A DNA stretch of 64,000 bases. Source: Acanthaster planci. Its lineage: Eukaryota > Echinodermata > Asteroidea > Valvatida > Acanthasteridae. The stretch's first letter is position 1. Each line of letters begins with the position of its first letter. Below are positions 1 to 56,802 of the stretch, piece by piece. The notes below the pieces were generated by a model, which was not told the DNA's origin, ran no database searches, and worked only from the letters and a program-made list of their open reading frames with translations. The DNA is taken from positions 595,418 through 659,417 of the forward strand of contig NW_019091392.1 of the NCBI RefSeq assembly GCF_001949145.1. Reading direction: 5' to 3'. A program made the translations under genes and the position numbers.

Positions 1-1606
1 GCAACATACAATTTAGTAGTGACTAAAGATCGTAAAGCCCGTTCCCTCCTTTGGCGCTATATGATCTTTGGTAGTGAGTACACGACCAACTGGAATCTCA
101 AACGTGCTTAGTGACACTACGCAAAAAGTTGGGCACCAGGCCTTTCTAACGTGCATATGCACGCAAACGTAAAAGGGAACTAACTGCTGCAATCCAGCAT
201 TTTTCAAACAAGAGGATTACGCTGAAACTTTGGTTTCGCTGGTTCCAACTATTTTGTAGCATGATTGGATCCAGCAAAACTGAAGTCTAAGCCAAATCCA
301 CTTGTTTGGCTTGAATTTACGCATGAGGGGCCAGTTTCCATACAGTCGTGACACTGGCCGCAGGTATGCGTGTGTGTAGACGTTCGTGTATGTGCATACA
401 TGGCATGCGAGACTGCGGCATGCGCTTGGTGACATCGTAAACAAAATTTTACTGTGTTATGGTTCCGTACAAGAATGATCCGAAGTGAAATAAAAAAGTT
501 CAGGTATTTTTCATAACAAAAGTAGAAGCAAAATGTAAATATGTTCAGGTACAGGTCATTATGACTTACGGGCGCATTTCTAAGGCCAGCGGGCGCATTT
601 TAGCTACCTGTGCCCGTTAATTTCGAGCCCTGCATACCACACTAGTACATGCCTTGGTAAATAGTTGCTTTAATGTCACTAAGCACATGACACCTGTATG
701 TTTATGTTAAGTTTGCTCACTGACAGCATGTTATGTATGAACTGAGCTACATCCAACGAAGTACAATCTTTGAAACAAAAACAAGATATAATGCTGAAAA
801 AAGGGGGAAAACTGCTAAAAAGGGAAGAAAACATGATGTGCTCTGTAAGATTCAGACAAACCGTTGGGGACTACACTTAGAAAAGGGAGCTGAAGTAAGC
901 CCGCATCTTTAGTGTATGCGCTGGTAAAACAATACACATTAGAAAGTGCAGTGTACATATCACTGATGCATGAACAGCCTGTCCATCAGACCTGGGGAAA
1001 AGTAGGTCATGCAGTATGCATATTGAGCCTTCTGGCATGACCTACGTATAGGTATCATGTATGGATGGACACCCAGGAGTCTTGGACACCAGGGAAAGAA
1101 AGACTGTCCTGTGGTTGCTGACCTTTCAGCACCTGATTTAATGAAGTCCTTTGACCTGTTTACTTTGATTAAATTATAGGGTGGTATTATACAAAATAAG
1201 ATCTCACACAAGTATTGCATTTAGTATGTCATTGTATTATATGTACATGTACACACTGTAGGGACCATGCACTTGTACAAGTTTACATTGTACTCACAAA
1301 CCAAAAAACAAAACATGTCACGTACACATGTAATTAATGGTCCAACTTTTAAGTTGTTTAGATTACATTTGATTGATATATTTTTAACATTAAAGCTGTC
1401 TCTTTTTGGGGGTGTCTTGGACATATTTGAAATAATACAATGCTGGGGAAACATCTTGGCAGTTTTATACCCCATGACGTGTCATTTAATCAAAATGACA
1501 AACTTAGAAATGTTTTATTTGTTTCATTTCACAAAAAAAATAAATGCCTGATGAATGAATGAGGTTGAGAAATTTTGCCCTCTCTTTCATTGTACCTTTA
1601 CATCAG
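1..1606. other. Non-coding stretch upstream of the first visible PPP2R5D exon
   Basis: No open frame here has recognisable protein content or paired splice sites. It is most likely intron of the PPP2R5D-like gene, because the first visible exon at 1607 begins at an acceptor-like CAG and lacks a credible initiator. A few short ACATGT-type repeats occur, for example near 1240-1255. I see no RNA gene or transposon end. Confidence 0.6.
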
Positions 1607-46068
<44,462 letters not shown>

Positions 46069-46850
46069 GTGCAGTGAAAATAAGTTTCAATCTTAGATTT
46101 ATTAAAAATGTCAAGCTACACCAGACAAATTACAATTAAAAAAAGATCGATATCGTTTAAAGTATTAAGGTGTATTATAGCGTACTATATACATAGTTCA
46201 TGCTAATTACCGTTGTATAGCCGGAAACCTTGTTTTTGACCGAGTGATCAATTGTTCCATGTGATTTTTTTAATATCTTTGTGTATGGATGTTCATAATG
46301 GTATTATTTTTATGTCAGAAGCACTTTTAATGCAGCAACTTTGATGGAGGCTTCAAAGTTGGTGTCGCCGTGATCATACAAGTGTTGGACGCGAATGTAT
46401 GGAGTGTGTATGATTGTTTGTGGCTATGTATTCCAGTGCATGTGGTTGCCTGTCACCAGTGGTTGTTTTGGGGGTTTTTTTAAACACAATTTTATGAGGA
46501 AAGTTTGCTTTTCTGGCTAAGTACAAATAATGTCACTGATTAAAGGAAAGGTGAAGGATGGGCATTTTAGACCTGTCTCTAAACCATTTTAGTTCGTTAC
46601 CCAGTACAAGGAAAATGACAATGCACAAGTTCTATCATAAAGCCCCTATTACTTTGCAAACCAGTGTTGAAGAAGCAAGGCTATATTATTGTGACGGAAC
46701 ATTTCCATGCCGCAATTTCAAACCTGTATGTATAGCAGTTGTTGTCTGTATAACAGTTTATGGTCCATAGAACATTTATGGTCAATATAACAGTTGTGGT
46801 GCACAGAACATGGCAGTGAAGACCCTTGAAAGGTTTAATATTTGAATAAA
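46069..46850 (+). other. Likely PPP2R5D 3' UTR
   Basis: Non-coding, AT-rich sequence directly after the stop codon and running to the first good AATAAA at 46845-46850. The true length is not shown by the sequence. Confidence 0.5.
46845..46850 (+). terminator. Candidate polyadenylation signal for PPP2R5D
   Basis: AATAAA about 780 bp after the stop codon. A second AATAAA at 47110-47115 and one near 48837 are alternatives. Assigned by position only. Confidence 0.4.
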
Positions 46851-49800
46851 ATCTCCTGACATGTGATTCATGCAGTAAAGTTAGAGCCATTTCAATTTCC
46901 CCATTTTCTATCATTTTTCCCTTTATTTTTGTTGTTTTCGATTTCAGTTTTTATTCTAATATTGTTGTATTAATTGTGTTTCTATTCAGGATGTCACTAC
47001 ATTTGTGTGACTAGTTTTGTCTGTTTATTGCACAAATTCATAACTTAAATTTTGTTCTAAATCCCAGCCCCCTTGTTTCTTGATTGGTTTTTATGTTTTA
47101 AAAAGACACAATAAATGTTTCACAAAATATAAGAGTGGGTCATGATATTCTATTGGACACACTGGGAGAGAACCAAATCAGTGGAAAAAGTTACCAAAGA
47201 CAGATTTTTGTTATAAATTGCAACCTTTCTCATTGGCACTGAAGTATTTTTTCATCACAACGTAGCCTTGATATCTAGAAAGTGTTTGAGTAAAATTCTG
47301 TGATTATCCACTTTCCATTGTGAAATTTTAATGATCAGGAGTAGTGTTTGTTGTATTTACTCTCTGGAAGGTCACTTCAATTTTATGCCGTTTAAATGAT
47401 GTTTCTTACTCCTTGTCAACAATGAAAAAATTGTCTTTTGCCTATTGCCTGTCATTTGGATTGGGTATTATTTATCACAAATGGGTTCAGAAACTGTGGT
47501 AGATTATGTCGATTCTGTGCCATATGTTTAATGTGAGTTCAAAATGACATGCAGGCATGTCAAAAGGTAAGTCCCATTCTCAAGGACAAAGGCTGGAGTG
47601 GCAGTAATATCAGGGTTTGCCGTTTGTGGAAATGTTTCTTGTCTCCTGGAGATTGTCAAATCATCCGCCCAACGTTTTTTTTTTATTTTTCCATTGGGCC
47701 TCCACATTAAAAAAAGTCTGTCTAAGAAGTTGCGCCATTATTATGTTGCCTGAGCATTGTCCGTCAAGGAACTAGTATTATAGACAAGTCAGGATTCCAT
47801 ACGAGATATTTTGGTCTTGTAGTTTTGTTTTGTTTTTACAAATTTGAGCAGTTTCTGAAGAAAGTAAGATTTTGTTTTGAAAATGGGAACTTAGAGGTCT
47901 GTGCCCTGCAAACTCATCTATTGCATAGCATACATGAAGAATATGTGTGCAAGGAGGCTTGGCAGTTGGTTCCTTCAAAATTTTTCTTGACTTGTGGAGT
48001 AATCAACAAACTGCCTGTCAGTGCTTTTGTTATGATCTTTTGCTTTTTGTTTCGCAAGTGGGCTTTGCTTTAAAGAGGCTACATCTTTGAGTGTAGGAAG
48101 ACTACACACTGCAAAGTCAGTGCGCGGTGACCATCTAAGATAGAGTTGCAGTGTCAACAAATTCAGCAGACTGGAATTTTAAAAAAAGATAATTCGCGCT
48201 AGATTACCTCAGAGTGACTCTATGAAGATCCTTAGATTGAGTAATGAGATACATGGACAAATATCCCAAGCCAGATGTCTCTCATCGTTGTATGGCAATG
48301 ATGTCAGGATTCAGTTAACTAATCAAGAATTCAATCAAGTTATTTTGAATATCAACTTTAAAACTTGTTTACTTTCTTTCTTCTGTCACTTTTAGCACGC
48401 GAGATACACATCCTAAGAGATTTTGAGGAATCACTTTGTTTCGTAGTTCCAAATAGTTGGACATACACCATCATGTAGAATGAGTAATTATTAGTGGAAT
48501 GGTTGGACTGTGAACCATTTTCCTTAAGATTGCACATTTCCTTTATGCACTTTGATGCATTTATGAAGTGGAAAATGTGTACGGAATTGTAAAACACAAC
48601 AGGGTTGTCACACAGAACAAATGTCAGTATATTTCATGAAACTAAACAAAAACATATTTTGTTGTTTCAAATGTAAGTGTAAATTATGTGAATTATTGCA
48701 AAGCCACAGAAGATTTTTCTTTTGAATGGTATTGTTTTGCAATTATTGCAAAACATTGCAAAATTATTGCATACATTGTAAATCTTTTGGAAGTGTGATA
48801 TTTTGTGAGTATGATTATGCAAATATGCTGTCTGGAAAATAAAAGCTTATTGATATAACGGTCAATTTGATTGGTTGCCTTCAAGGTGGAATCTTCCATT
48901 CCACAGAAAGGGAGAGTCCACCTTTAGCAGTAGTGCGTAGTTGTCATGTTCATTGTAGATATTAATAAACGCCAGTTGTGAATAACAGGTGCCGATTATG
49001 TAGCTGAAGTATAGAATTAATTGCCGTTTCACGTTGTGAATAATGTAATCTTTATTTTCATAGCAACTGAGGGAACTGCTGAAAAAGCCCAAATGTATGT
49101 CTCGATGATAGTTACACTATGGTCCCAGAGGAGAGGGAGAGAGCTTACCCAAAATTTGGGACAGACTTTAGATTTAAAACAGAAATCAGGCCTGTTTTCA
49201 AATGACAAACTAAGGTATGCCCGACAGAGCCATTGAAAAGCGATACTTGTTTTTTTTTTTTTATTGGCTAGTTAAGTCTCGTGTAGAGATTGATGTAAAG
49301 TGAATACTATGCCTTACTGTACAGTCAGTTGGATTATGTAATAAATGAATACCTCGGAGTGCTAAAAAACAGCGAAGATATGTTGTGTCGTTGAGTTCTT
49401 TATTTCATTCTTTATTTTTCTTTCAGTTCCCAAGTTTGTTGTTCTTAGGCGAAAGTTATAAATTTTTACTGCTACCGTTCAGTGTGTGTTTTTCTGTTGT
49501 TTTCTGGATGATAAATCTCCTTTTGCGGAGTTGACTGACGGTAATGTTTGTTGTGATGTATACATGAATGGTATAGATCCGGCATACTCTTCGCTGAATT
49601 CGAACCTGAGATAGATTTCTTGGGGAAACAATAGATAACAGTCGAAAGTTCAATATAAACCTAAGAAACTGAAAACATTTACAAATATGGCTCGGATTTA
49701 GGTTATTTCTCCCATACCCAAGATGATATTGAAAACGGTATCATTTACTGAGGTCCTGTACAAGCATGGAGGTCTTTTCCTACCTCCATGGTACAAGTAA

Positions 49801-50634
49801 GTGCATCTGATGTGATAGGCCTAGGGGGTCTTCAACCTCAGTCGAAACGCGAGCGTTGACCAAGGCGTTGGGGGAAGCTCTCCTTGTATGTCCGTTGCGT
49901 TTTATACGTTACTTGCACCCCAGTTTCCGACGATCTGGCCAGCGCACTGTGTTTGAGGGTGCAGACCACTAATTGAAGTGAGAATTTATGGCTAGCTCAT
50001 TAGCATTAAAGTTGTCTTTTGAAAAAGGAGATTGTTTGCCCCCCACCTAATGGTGAGATTGTGTAAATCGTTGCTAGGATCAACTCCCTGGGTCTTTGAG
50101 CTTTCATATGAGCAGAATGGCTAAAAACAACGGTTGAAAAATGGTCCTAAGTGCCTCCGAAAGTTGAGGGTTGCCACTTGAAAAATGGCTGTAAGCAGAC
50201 TTCGGAAAAATCACTTTTCGGGAGGGGGTGAGTTTGTTTTGTGGGAATAATTAAAAATGTAATTTGTTAACCCACAAAAAATTGAAAAGAAACCTTAAGA
50301 TTTGTGACCAAACAATAATTTCATTTGTGTTTCAGAAATATTATGGATGTTGGCACGTATGTTACTGGGCCCTGAACAGTGGTGGTTTTACACCGGTTTC
50401 AATGGGGTTTGAATTAGTGGACTGTACCCTAAGTGCATGCCGTTTGCCGTTTATTCGTCCGACTGTGTGCGTTTGCCTGTGATACATGTTCTGAGACCAG
50501 TCCGTGACAGGCCACGCGTGGCACTCACAAGCACACCTACATGCACGCATTGCCCTACGAACACTGTACTGTGGCTGTACGTGGTCTGTATGCGTACAGT
50601 ACTGTGGGGGGGGGGGGTTGGTAGGCGGTGATAT
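46851..50634. other. Intergenic region without recognised genes
   Basis: AT-rich sequence with poly-T/A tracts and a G homopolymer at about 50606-50617. Open frames are short, without splice partners or recognisable motifs. ACATGT repeats are almost absent here, unlike the first 30 kb. Confidence 0.6.
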
Positions 50635-50865
50635 CACACTACTCAAAAAAGTTAAGGACCACTTTTTCTGAACTTGTAAATTTTTTTCAAGCTATGAGTG
50701 GGGTCTAGTTCCTTCATTTTCTGTTTGTCTAGATGGAGTTCTCATTGGAATAAAAAAAATCAAAAAATGTTTCAAAACATCAAATGCACATTTTCAGCAT
50801 TAAAATATCTCATATAAAAAGTATACACGAAATCAAAAGTGGTCCTGAACTTTTTTGGAGAAGTG
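50635..50865. mobile_element. Tc1/mariner-like MITE (about 230 bp)
   Basis: The left end has CTACTCAAAAAAGTTAAGGA followed by CCAC; the right end in reverse complement has CTTCTCCAAAAAAGTTCAGG followed by ACCAC. The CTCAAAAAAGTTAAGG-type terminus is characteristic of Tc1/mariner relatives. TA lies close to both ends (about 50631-50634 and 50866-50867). No coding capacity. Confidence 0.7.
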
Positions 50866-51284
50866 TACTATAGTACACAGTGGCTCGTTTGCCGTGGGTG
50901 CCGTGCGTGAAACTTGAGAATCTCTCCGCGACAAAAAAAGCGCCGAGACCGCCTTGGACAAGGCTAGCAAAACGCAGGTTAGACTTCCGTCGTGGTATTA
51001 CATGGTTTCGATTCAGGTCGATTGGTACAAAAGGCCGTTGGTGCCCACTTTTTTCTTTTTTTCTTTTTTTTTTTTTTTAATTATTTTTTTATTTCTTCTA
51101 CGGAAGCCCATTTGTGCCTATTGGAAGTATGCACATTCATGCATATTTATTTATATATTTATAATGCAATGTTTTTGTGAAATAATGCAATAGTTCGACG
51201 GACATTTTGGGCACGTCACTCCAGGTAATTAACAAGAGCAGGATGCGTGCGCATCATACCTGGGTGCAGGAGTATACTCCCCCG

Positions 51285-51549
51285 TTAGCACCACGGACGT
51301 GTATAATAAAATCTGGACTCACAATGCCCTTAATCAGCCTACAGAGTCGTTGAATCCACTCGCGGCCATTTTACCGAGCCGAATACAAAGCTTTCCTAGC
51401 AATGCCCGCCTTTGTTCTTCCCGACGTCACTAGAACGGATTCAACCCACGCCTCTGTATTCGGCTCGGTAAAATGGCCGCTGGTTGGCTTCTTTTTCATA
51501 CAAAGGCGTTGCAAGTCCAGGTTTTTTTTATATACGTCCGTGGTTAGCA
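51285..51549. mobile_element. Foldback element (about 265 bp)
   Basis: Arms 51285-51390 and 51452-51549 are imperfect inverted copies (TTAGCACCACGGACGT against GGTTAGCACC / ACGTCCGTGG). They contain an exact 26-bp core at 51362-51387 and 51455-51480 (GCGGCCATTTTACCGAGCCG plus six bases). The loop is about 60 bp. Most likely a MITE or foldback transposon. Confidence 0.7.
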
Positions 51550-51952
51550 CCCGTTACATTGAGCACACATCCTACTTTTATTAACTGGAGAAACTGTAAC
51601 ATTATTGCGTTATTTGGCAAAAAAAACCATGTATTTGCATAGTTCACATTGGCATTAACAGGCTTCCGAGGGGGAAAATTACCCCCCCCCCAAAAAAACT
51701 AAAAATTAAAAAGAAAAAAGTTGGCACGAACAGGCTTTCGTAGGTTGACGTCCAGCTAAGCTTGTTAGGATCTATATGTACTGTCACCTAGCTATTGATT
51801 GTCGAAGCTAGTGATGCATAAAACCAACCGCCGAACCATGGCCTGTTGTTCCAGGGCCCACCTGTACGTATTTTCTCAGTGTGTTCGATGTCGATTGGTG
51901 GTAAATACGTGTAGTTATTGGATCGCAGTGTTTTAAACTTTACCGTGCGAAA

Positions 51953-52282
51953 ATGTTGAATCCGTGGGGTGTTGGGTATTCAGTTATACTGGTGTGCATT
52001 TTCGCGACTTCGGAAAACTTGGCAAGCTCCTCGTCCGCCAGAGTTCCCACGACGGTAGGCCTGCTGCGGGTTTTAAGCGACAGACACTGCAACTGTTTAC
52101 ATGCAGAATATGTGTGGAGGAACGTTACAGTGCTGATGGAGAGCTTCACGGAGAGGAGATCCGCCGGTCGCATCATTTCCCGTGTGTTGTTGATGAGGCT
52201 CGAAAAGGCTACCCAAGTAGCTCCTATTCCATTAACGGTTTTAGAGATTCCATCTGAAGATCATCAAGATGTATCCATCGAT
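51953..52282 (+). CDS. Candidate first exon, secreted or membrane protein, unrecognised
   Basis: Open frame of about 110 codons from an ATG in good context (A at -3) to a donor-like ATG|GTATGT. The start MLNPWGVGYSVILVCIFATS looks like a signal peptide: short polar start, hydrophobic stretch, then a small-residue Ser/Ala run. The rest contains HCNCLH, RNVTVL (a possible N-glycosylation site) and an Arg/Leu-rich segment. No family is recognised and no following exon was found. A second open frame of similar length overlaps it in another phase, which weakens the call. Confidence 0.3.
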
Positions 52283-53664
52283 GGTATGTTTTTAGACCCT
52301 TGGTCTAAGTATGGGAGGGGGGGGTAAATTTGGAAAGTCTAATTTTTCAGTTGTTTACATCAGAATCTGTTCGTTGCCTTTCGCAAAAAAGATTCTGTCA
52401 GGATTGAGACTTGAGACATTCATATCGTCTTAGTTATTATTTCAGGACATACTTTTTTAAGGAGAAACGACCAAGAAGTAATTTTTTTCTTTGTTCTTTG
52501 TTTTTGTTAAAGTATGCTAGACTTTCATGCGTCAGACTTCAGTAACATTGAATCTTCTTGTTTTCAGTACTTCTCGGCAGATATTAAAGGTTACTGTTCC
52601 AAGTACGCTCATTCTTCATCGACAAAACGTTCTTGCAGTGACTCGATTTGCAGTGAATTATTAGCTTCCTATGGATCAAATCCCCTAAGGCCCGTCCTTT
52701 TACTACCCGGTGACCTGGCCATACAATCATAACCCACCCTGAAAGGGACAATGGTAAAACAGTGTCCACGATAGGATCAGCGAGCACCGCCCACCACCTT
52801 CTATAGATCTTTGCGAGCGTCAGCGCGTTATCACTACCTGTATACAATGTGAATGAAAGGGCGGATCCGGGTTCATTATTAAAATACAGGAATACAATAG
52901 AACACTCGGGGGGGGGGGGGAATAGCCCCTCGGCCTTTGCATCAGTGGCGTATCCAGGTCTCGGGTCGGGGGGTGGTAAAATAGGAAAAAAATCTTTTGT
53001 TTTCATCCGTAGAAGAATCTTCTTTACCCCACCTCCCGAAAGGTGGTACCGTTAGCTGAAATGCTGGCGCTTTCATTTTCTGAAAAGAAACGAGCTACTT
53101 GTCTTAATTCAGGCGTCACTAATCCCCACCCCGAAGAATATGTCACTGCTCGGCATCAATCGACTGTGGCATCAACGTTTGGTGAGGATATCCCGCGCAG
53201 TTGACACCAGCTTTGGTGTGGAGGCAAACTAACTCTTGGTACAATACTATCCAGGCTGATTTCCGTGATAAATGACTGAAGTCAGGATCGAGACATTGCG
53301 AATAATGGCCGGAGGAAGATTTTACTTCGGGATTGCTCTTGAGGGTACAATGGGTTTTATTGGAATTAAAACATTGGCCAACTTTGGGAATGACACAGGC
53401 TTGTCTTAACGTACTTGGAGGTCTGAAAGGTGATTGGAATCTAAGCTGTGAAGCAAGTTAATTGAGATATATTGCTGGGGATTAGGCCATGCGTTTCCCG
53501 GTATTAGAATGAGTTGCAGTGCTCTTGTCTGTCACCTCCTAATTGCTCGATCATATTGCATTTGTTATTTTGGTTTATTATTCATCGACAAAATTGCACA
53601 CAGCTCAAGTGGTGAATGAAAGCAGTGACAGCAGCCAAAAATAAAGACAAATTTATCATAACCT

Positions 53665-54192
53665 ATGGAGCCACTATTGGACGAACAGTATTTCTTTTCT
53701 CTCTACAAAATAGGAATCTCCGAGTTGGTGGTTTCTGCAGCCCGAAACACGTCTTTCACCGTGGGGAAATCGAGCATTCCTGACCTGACAGACCTTGTTC
53801 CGATGTACGACACCATGTTCGAGAAGCTGTACCAGTACACGCGCAGCTGGCCGTTCACTCAAGCCCGACTAACCATCTTCTACCATTTCTCCATCATCCA
53901 TGCGGCTCAGCGACTACGCGAGGGCGTGCCCCGACAAGACGCCTGCCCACCTTACCAAGGCTATGGTACCCACAAAGCTGGGGGACTGTTTGTCTGTCGT
54001 CAGGAATATGAGGATGTCTTCTTCAGGCGGGCTGTTGGCCAGCTGCAGGAACAGCCATTTGACTTACCAGAACTGATAAGGTTGAGTGGACAGAAGGAGC
54101 ACATTAACCTTGAAGATGTGATTGAGGCACTAGCGAGATTGAATGCGTGCGGCTCCATTGAATGTGATGTGCCGGGTTGTTCAAGTTACCGG
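53665..54192 (+). CDS. Unrecognised conserved-looking coding exon (about 176 codons)
   Basis: Starts at ATG (ACCTATGG context) with an in-frame TAA just upstream, so this is a true 5' coding exon. It reads MEPLLDEQYFFSLYKIGISE, then IPDLTDLVPMYDTMFEKLYQ, YTRSWPFTQARLTIFYHFSI, EYEDVFFRRAVGQLQ, LIRLSGQKEHINLEDVIEAL, ECDVPGCSSYR. Composition and amphipathic patterning look like a soluble, mostly helical real protein. After about 54192 (possible donor at CGG|GTATTA) composition changes, although the frame stays open to 54306. It ends in a C..PGC cluster. I do not recognise the family and found no downstream exon. It could be a short two-exon gene or a single-exon gene. Confidence 0.5.
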
Positions 54193-54306
54193 GTATTAAC
54201 TTATGTTTCACTAAGCTTCTGTGGGGTGCAATCAAGCAGTGTTAGAGTGCCGATCAGAGACTTGTCAAGGTTTTGGGTGAGGAGGGGAGGCAATTTTATT
54301 TTCTAA

Positions 54307-55436
54307 AAACGACGGTAAACTTTTATTCCATCCGTAAACTTGAAGAATCCTCACCCCGCCATAAACGTCTTTAGTTTTCAATTCTCAGCGATTTCAATTT
54401 TTGAATGTCTTAGCGCTTTCGATTCCTATTACAAACAAATTGGCAACATAATCGGGGGGGGGGGCTGTGACTTTCCCAGCTGCAAGAAAACACTGTACTT
54501 TACAGAGTTTTCTTAACTACACAAAAACAAAGGAATGTCCACATTATGGGTAGGTAATGTGAACAGCAGTTCGTATGGCCCGTTGCTACTAGGACATTGG
54601 TTAAGGGCGTGTGGGGCGCAAGATAATATAAAAAACACAGCGTTCTTAAAACACTGAACTGTGCTTCTGTTATTCAAAATTTCCAACTTTCCGTTCTATT
54701 CCAGTACGACTTCGGTTGGCACATACTAGGGAGTGATACCGGCTGTTGTGGAGATTATCCTTCGTGCTGTGTTTTTGCCGATTCCATCTGTTTCTTCCAC
54801 GACATTCTTTGTCGGTGCTGCTCGTACTTTGTTTGCCCCGAGCCTTACTGTAAACCCGCCCCCAGCTGTCCCAATGCGACCATAGTCTGATGACCAGAGC
54901 AGTAGAAGAAACTGGGGTACGGGTGTGGGAGAACGTCGAAAGAAATAGTGTTGCATCCTGCTTGCGGTAGGAGGAATCATCAGGTGTACTTTGAGGAAAA
55001 TTGCAATAAAAATAGGCCTTGTCCAAGTCATCTGAATCAAACAACGGGGACACAACAGCGAGGCGTCTTCAAGCTCAATGGACAAGTCTCCATAGAGGGG
55101 AAATGCTTGGGGTGAAAAATAACCAGGACCGTCGCTCGGAGCATATTGAGAGTGGGGCACCAAAGTTACATTGACCATGATATGGCATTCTAACTCGATC
55201 GGATTTGTTCAAATACAATTCCTTGTCCTTGACAATCCACTTCCTCCCCTTCGTTCTACAGTTCATGTTTTATTGTGTATTCACTTTTAACAACTTTGAG
55301 TTGTTTTAGATCGATATACTTTCCCTCGTGTATCTGTAGTCATCCCCTCTTGACTTCTCTCCTTCCTTATTTGCCTGCATTCTGCATTTATTTCTCTATA
55401 ATTCAGTTTTCTTCCGCAATGCGGTCGATTCACAAA
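54307..55436. other. Region between candidate exon and foldback; decayed coding sequence possible
   Basis: Two overlapping minus-strand open frames (54726-55178 and 54670-55053), plus a third at 55075-55266, give coding-like text (for example GYFSPQAFPLYGDLSIELED) in alternating frames. The pattern fits a frameshifted old ORF, possibly transposon-derived. No domain is recognisable, so no gene is called. A G run lies at about 54454-54463. Confidence 0.3.
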
Positions 55437-55574
55437 AGTGCGCCTCCAAGAGTTTGCAACGCGTTGACCAATCACTGTGTGCGAAATCTGTCGACCCTTT
55501 TCAAACGCGCATTGGGTCGACAGATTTCGCACACTATGATTGGTCAACGCGTTGCAAACTCTTGGAGGCGCACT
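55437..55574. repeat. Near-perfect foldback, 61-bp arms, 16-bp loop
   Basis: Left arm 55437-55497 starts AGTGCGCCTCCAAGAGTTTG; right arm 55514-55574 is its inverted complement with two adjacent mismatches in 61 bp. The loop TTTTCAAACGCGCATT spans 55498-55513. GC content is higher than the flanks. A transcript would form a long hairpin. Most likely a young MITE/foldback; a hairpin RNA locus is possible. Confidence 0.9.
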
Positions 55575-56760
55575 ATACACCAGAGAACTACGTGGACATC
55601 TGCATTTTACATCATTGAGTTTTTCTGTGTTACGAAACGTGTAGGCCTAATGCGTGTGTGATTTCGGACAAGATCATTTCTTTGTTTGATAATACACTTT
55701 TTAACTGTAAGTCAAACTTTTTAATGGAAACTCTAAAATAAAACTAATGTTGCACAACGCAAATAAATCTGTGAATATCTATACTTGCACCATCAAATTT
55801 ATCAAAGATCTAAATATGAAAATCGCGACATATTTTTCTGAGTATGTAAAATAATATCTGTGTAGCTAGTCGACTGCTCAGCCACTTCTTCTAGATATAC
55901 GCCACAATAAGTTTTGGATCGATGTACCCTTCCAGCTAAAAAATAATATAACGAAAAGCATTTCACCTTTTTGTACATAATTCCATGGAGTGTAGATTCA
56001 GAATAATTGATTTTTCTATCACAGTATCCCTAAAGATCGAGTCATAACACATGGGTTTAAGTATGCAATCGGTAAACGAATGGATGGCACAGCAATGAAC
56101 GACTCTTTTTTTTCACAGAACGATTCTTTGCGACTACCATTGAAACTTTTTCATTAAAAGTCTACAGACATCCAACGCTGCGCGTTTGCGCGTTCTAAAG
56201 TTTTGAACATTTAAATCAAACGTTTGAATTTTTTTATTTGCTGTTATTTAAAATAATAAATACTCTATGAGTAGAATGGTAATTTGAAAACTATACGTAA
56301 TTATAAAGGGTGAAAGATGAAATGTTTTATTCCACTCGAGCTCGGCGCCACCTTGTAGAATGGAGCGTTCAATCCGCGTGAAAATACATGATGTATGCTT
56401 TCCAAATAAAAATATTATTACAGATCGTTTGATAACTCCCCACAAAAATCTAGTTCGTGTAGAACTCGGCGTTTTCTTTTCTCCATCCGGCATAAACCTA
56501 CGAACTTTTTAAAATTTATGTTACCCAAACCTTACGCTTGGACGCAACAAAGGGGGTCAAACAAAGAGGGGTCTGATTTTTTCTTCGGGGGCCAAAAATT
56601 TCGGATTTTAAAAATAGTAATCCTGTATGGCCTTTTTGAGGTTTATGGCTACATTTTGATACTTTAAGGCACTTTTGTAAGTAAAGGAAAGAAAAGACGA
56701 AAAAGATCGCCCGGGGGGGGGGGGGGCAACCTAGCTACGAGTGGCCTCGTACAATATCGA
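55575..56760. other. Region upstream of gemin6
   Basis: AT-rich, no recognised gene. A run of 15-16 G residues lies at about 56713-56728. Probably contains the 5' flank and promoter of gemin6 toward its right end. Confidence 0.5.
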
Positions 56761-56761
56761 C

Positions 56762-56775
56762 ATGCAAATGCAAAT
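56762..56775 (+). promoter_or_regulatory. Two overlapping octamer (ATGCAAAT) sites upstream of gemin6
   Basis: ATGCAAAT occurs at 56762-56769 and again at 56768-56775, giving ATGCAAATGCAAAT. This is the POU/Oct motif, about 40 bp before the gemin6 start. Octamer elements are known in snRNA and other proximal promoters. Function here is inferred from position only. Confidence 0.4.
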
Positions 56776-56784
56776 CGCGAAAAC

Positions 56785-56800
56785 TATGGAGGGCGCTGTG
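56785..56800 (+). promoter_or_regulatory. CTCF/YY1-type promoter motifs at gemin6 start
   Basis: GGAGGGCGCTGTG at about 56788-56800 resembles the core of a CTCF-type site (AGGGGGCGCT). It is followed by CCAATATGGCAGCGCC, which resembles a YY1-type ATGGC element overlapping the start codon. This is a match by eye to consensus words only. Confidence 0.25.
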
Positions 56801-56802
56801 AA

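Noticed and set aside
53665-54192. Possible relation of the unknown exon to the C1orf43 family
   Set aside because: Only a short YGT...EY spacing looked alike; not enough to support an assignment.
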